Assembly (NCBI GenBank): GCA_019279435.1
Contig: JAAALK010000283.1
Coordinates: forward strand, 62,602,642-62,666,641
Length of the DNA stretch: 64,000 nucleotides
Direction: 5' to 3'
DNA from: Zizania palustris
Lineage: Eukaryota; Streptophyta; Magnoliopsida; Poales; Poaceae
A program made the position numbers and the translations under genes. Positions 60,492-64,000 of the stretch are shown one piece after another. The notes beneath the pieces are model-generated. The model worked only from the letters and a program-made list of their open reading frames with translations. It was not told the origin of the DNA and made no database searches. Every line of letters starts with the position of its first letter. Position 1 is the stretch's first letter.

Positions 60492-60772
60492 TTATTATTG
60501 ATAAGTTCAACAAAAAAACTTGTTAATATTTAAAGATGAACGACATTTAATTTGAAGGGAGACATTGGCACGAGACGCAGCATGCAACGTGGCCCCCTCG
60601 ACGTGCTGTTTGCTGCCAGATGGCACATGATCCCACGTGGATCCATCGACACGGCAGCTGATTAGCGGTACGGTTGACCTGTAAATTAAGTAGACGTCGT
60701 AGAGTGAGCGTTATTCAGAATCTTGCATGTCCCTGATTCAACTACGAATTGAATAAATTAAAGGTCTGTTTG

Positions 60773-60974
60773 TTTCGGTTTATGACAGCCGCAACTATTT
60801 TTAGAATTTGATGTGGAATCGAAACATACGGTTTAGATTCTGAACTTAGATTGTGACAATTAGTAACTACAAAATCTAAAAATAAATAGAATCTAGAAGC
60901 TGAAAAACACCAGCAACTATTCAGACTAACTAGCTACTAAGAATCTCTAGTTATCAGAAATTGAACAACAGACC
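60773..60974. mobile_element. Tourist-like MITE, second copy of the 41671 family
   Basis: Aligns along its length with 41671-41866 (gattctgaacttagattgtga, gaagctgaaaaacaccagc, actaactagcta). The ends GGTCTGTTTGTTTC and ..GAACAACAGACC are inverted. 202 bp, non-coding. Confidence 0.65.
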
Positions 60975-62184
60975 TAAATTTGCGGTAAAATAGCTGGTGT
61001 CCAACCATGAGTTAATGCGACAAAGATTGGCCGGAAGAACTTGGTTAGTTACAAAAGGCAAAAATCGGATGAAATACACCTAGGATGGGAAAAGAAAACA
61101 AAATGCATTAACTACTTAGTTTGATACTCTGATTTCGTTTTAGAGTTGAATCAACTAAAATACATACACTAAGCTTTAACAAGAACAAGTATAAAATGAC
61201 CTAGTCTAATATAATTTATATAGAGAATATAGGCCAATATATTTTTAAGCTTTAACATGGAGCACAATATTTTTAAGCTGCTGGCCTAATGTTACCGGCC
61301 CAAGAGAGGTAGTAGCTGGCCCACAAATCGAGTCGGCCACAAGGCTGCCCTTTCGGGGGCCCACCTGGCAGTCATACTCATACATTGGTTGGTACAAGGA
61401 CCATGTCATTGCAATTTTATGACTTTGGAATAATATTATTATAATTTATATATTTATATTTATGACATTACAATTTTAACTTAGTATTTTGATTCTCTAA
61501 AATTGTAATGGTATATTCTAGAGTTCTTTTGACTTATAATGACATATTTCAGAATTCTTTGAAATTTCAATGATATAAATTAAAATATGTGAATTGTAAT
61601 AATATTTCTCAAACTCACAAAATTATAATGGCATAAATCCGACTAACCCATACAAACAAGGTGCGTCCATGGTGTGATTTCCCTAGCAAAATAATGGAGT
61701 CCCTTGTTGATGGATTCAAAGGTGATAAACCTGATGCGCTAGTTGTGATGGATGATGAGCCTCTTCTAGTTGACTTCATGGTTCAGATGTAGATTCATGA
61801 AAATCTAATTTTTGCTCTCAGTTGTGAGAAAACTCCTATGAATTGATAGCTGTCGAAAAGTTAAAAATTGTTTAGCTGAAACAACTTTCAACTATAGATT
61901 ATGCAATAAATGTTAGTTATGCCCCTAAGAGGGTCAAGGGAGAGAGGTGCATGGGAGAGGGGGTCAGGGAGAGAGGGCCCCAAGGGGGTAGGGGGTAGGA
62001 ATCGGGGGTACACACAAATTCCAAATAATACTATAGAAATCTGCAGATTTTTTGGAATCAATTTTCATTTGAAACCCCTTTGGTTCAGATTCTAGATTTT
62101 TGGACGCAAATCATTTTTCAGAATCAGAACCAAAGAGACCCTTCTTATCAATGTCCATGGTGAAACTAACATTAGGAGTATTTA
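60975..62184. other. Intergenic with a degenerate short tandem motif
   Basis: Between 61410 and 61640 a roughly 30-40-bp word (aaaattgtaatggtata, ttataatgacatat, aattataatggcata) recurs about six times. A purine-rich stretch (61915-62000) follows. No gene seen. Confidence 0.4.
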
Positions 62185-62361
62185 GGGCCTGTTTGTTTCA
62201 GCTTTGGATCTAACTTTTAAAAAAAGTTAGGTTCCACCAGTTTACTAGATTATTATAATCTACACTTTAGATTACAATAAACTGACATAATAAGTTATCA
62301 TATTTGTTTCAGCTTATAAAAAGCTGGATTGTTATAAACCAAAGCTGAAACAAACATGACC
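62185..62361. mobile_element. Tourist-like MITE, 177 bp, TTA target duplication
   Basis: The ends GGGCCTGTTTGTTTCAGC (then tttgg) and, reversed, GGTCATGTTTGTTTCAGC form a 23-bp TIR. TTA flanks both ends (62182-62184, 62362-62364). Internal palindromic parts; non-coding. Confidence 0.8.
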
Positions 62362-63076
62362 TTATTGTCCGCCGAATTTTTCAGCTGGTGTTTCTACTCC
62401 GCACACCAAAATTTTACAAGATAAACTTAAAATACAATGCTATTTTTTGAATACGGCATAAATATAGTAATCGTATCACATAACTTTATAAATCCACTAA
62501 AATCAACATTTAAGTTTGTAAGTAGTTCCTCTAATTATAAGTATTGCATTTTTTTGATAGTTTCTCCAATACTTGTGTTGACACCAAAAATTATTTGTGA
62601 CTTACCTATGCGTCCCACACACACTAAGTTCTGAGAGATCTGCTTACCTCTATGGCAGATCCTTAGCTTAGAGGTTTGAGCCGCGTCAGGTTAATTTAAT
62701 CATGCAATTAACTAGAAAAAAAATTAAATGAACAAACCTATCAGTCGATGGGCTGACAACGAACACATCGTCAGTCAATAACCAATATGATTTAGAGTGC
62801 ATTGATGAATCACCTTGAAGTCCAATAAGCATTCGTGATTAGGCATGATAACAGTGAAACATATAATCATGCCGATTGACTTGTGATGTAAATAACAAGA
62901 ATTACGACATTAGTCTTATTAATATTAATCTTAATAGGTCGAATCAAACCAATTAAGAACCAAACCGAGACGGTATAAAATAAGCTGGGGCCCGCAGGCT
63001 GGATGCAACTTGAAAAAGATTGCGAGCAAGATCGTTGTATACGAAGTTTTAAAAAGTCAACATTGAATTATCGTCA
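62362..63076. other. Intergenic / 3' flank of the AATF-like gene
   Basis: No gene seen. The 3' UTR of the minus-strand gene at 63077 is expected in the upper part. Confidence 0.45.
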
Positions 63077-64000
63077 TCAGCCTGTGGTTGACTTTTGGTT
63101 GCACGTCCCAAACAAGTTCTCCAACAATTTTGGAGCCATGGGAGGAACAGCCATGGGTACTGGGGCCATGAAATTCGCAATCTTCTCATGGACATGGTAC
63201 CTGAACAAACCACGTCGCGGTGAACGAGTTACCACAATAGATATTAACAGGGTGAAAGAAACCAGAACTGTACCTTATCTTTCTGCTCTTTGAAGCACGG
63301 CGATCAACCAGTTTTCTCTTTTTATGCTGCTGCTTTCTTAGAGCATAAAATGCTGACTCTGCAAATGTAGAAAAAGTGTATTTGGTAGATTCTCCAATAT
63401 CGAAAGCAACGAGATACTAGTTACTTAGAAAGATTAGTGAGACATAGTTCACTCTGCAAAAGGTGACTACAAGAGCAAGCAAATTGACCAAAGAAAAATG
63501 TTGCCACGTGAAGTGCAACAGCTGAAGATTGAACTAACCAGATGCACCAGCATCAGATGACTCAAGAAACTCCTTGAGGAGTTGATGGTAAAACTCAGAA
63601 TCATCAATAAGTTCAGGATCACCTTCCTCATTATGTTCCTACATTTACGATTTTACATCAAGAACACATGAGACCAGAAAGAGCAATCTGTATGTATTCT
63701 CTTGCATGTAAGAAAACTTAGTATCACCAGTACTAAAATCATTATGACCAATAACTGCAGCGATATATAAGGTAATATATGGGAATGTTCATCCCAAAGG
63801 AGCTACTGTAACTTCAATAATAAAATTTGAATCGTTCAAAGGAAAAGCAGGTAAGCTAGAAATAGCTTTAAGGGATGAATAGATTATTGTTCAAACCTTC
63901 TTAGTATTTCCAAGCTCTCCCACTTCCTGCACATGAATGCTAATTCTTAGTTCCGACATGTTTATCATTAGGCATTGAAACATGGGTGGTGTTCATTTAT
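63077..64000 (-). CDS. AATF/BFR2 family nucleolar protein (TRAUB domain), 3' part, gene runs off the window
   Basis: Relatives (human AATF/Che-1, yeast Bfr2) work in the nucleolus in early small-subunit ribosome assembly. Four minus-strand exons join in phase: 63926-63897 (EVGELGNTKK), 63638-63539 (EGDPELIDDSEFYHQLLKEF..), 63358-63274 (SAFYALRKQQ.., LVDRRASKSRKIR) and 63200-63077 (YHVHEKIANFMAPVP.., PKLLENLFG, stop TGA). The basic RRASKSRKIRYHVHEKI..FM block is the hallmark of the TRAUB C-terminal domain. Exons are short, so simple open-frame searches miss the gene. A plus-strand open frame at 63003-63293 is its antisense shadow. The 5' exons lie beyond 64000, so length and start are unknown. 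No damage in the visible part. Confidence 0.88.

Noticed and set aside
1..64000. tRNA and rRNA genes
   Set aside because: I scanned by eye for B-box (ggttcgaatcc-type) and rRNA-like blocks and found none. A tRNAscan run would be decisive.

Overview
The window reads as nuclear DNA of a grass (Poaceae), most likely a panicoid-type genome; I cannot name the species. The reasons are GC-rich first exons, split genes with GT/AG introns, and a dense mix of grass-type transposons (CACTA, Helitron, Tourist, Stowaway and MULE-type MITEs, LTR and TRIM elements). No bacterial, organellar or CRISPR-like features were seen.

Genic part (2.5-28 kb). Three complete split genes can be assembled codon by codon. 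They are the beta (catalytic) subunit of pyrophosphate:fructose-6-phosphate 1-phosphotransferase (minus, 16 exons, 566 aa), a DRP2-type dynamin with PH, GED and proline-rich tail (plus, 22 exons, 921 aa), and a secreted GH9 endo-1,4-beta-glucanase (minus, 5 exons, 534 aa). A fourth gene enters from the right edge: the last four exons of an AATF/BFR2 (TRAUB-domain) nucleolar protein (minus, 63077 to beyond 64000). All reading frames close with correct splice phases, so these four look functional. They serve separate processes (cytosolic glycolysis, endocytosis/vesicle scission, wall remodelling, ribosome assembly). I recall rice chromosome 6 carrying a PFP-beta, dynamin and GH9 trio in this order, so the block may be conserved grass synteny.

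Transposon-rich part (28-63 kb, plus islands at 0-2 kb and 8-13 kb). The clearest structures are: a 3.37-kb solo LTR (30949-34322) nested in an older LTR; a tandem cluster of three related Helitron-like elements (36954-40259); a complete 5.3-kb CACTA transposon (41986-47288, TTA target duplication) with a broken and chimeric transposase; a 451-bp TRIM retroelement (50582-51032, AATTT duplication) sitting inside an inverted-repeat element; a CACTA-type fragment carrying the subterminal repeat GCCGAGTG (54501-55191); and several Tourist- and Stowaway-like MITEs. Fragments resembling a B3-domain gene (about 11.65-12.1 kb) and a PPR gene (about 36.1-36.2 kb) lie next to CACTA-type repeats and may be captured gene pieces. 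The rest is AT-rich intergenic sequence in which I see no gene.

I found no convincing new functional system. The most interesting material is the nested and chimeric transposon architecture.
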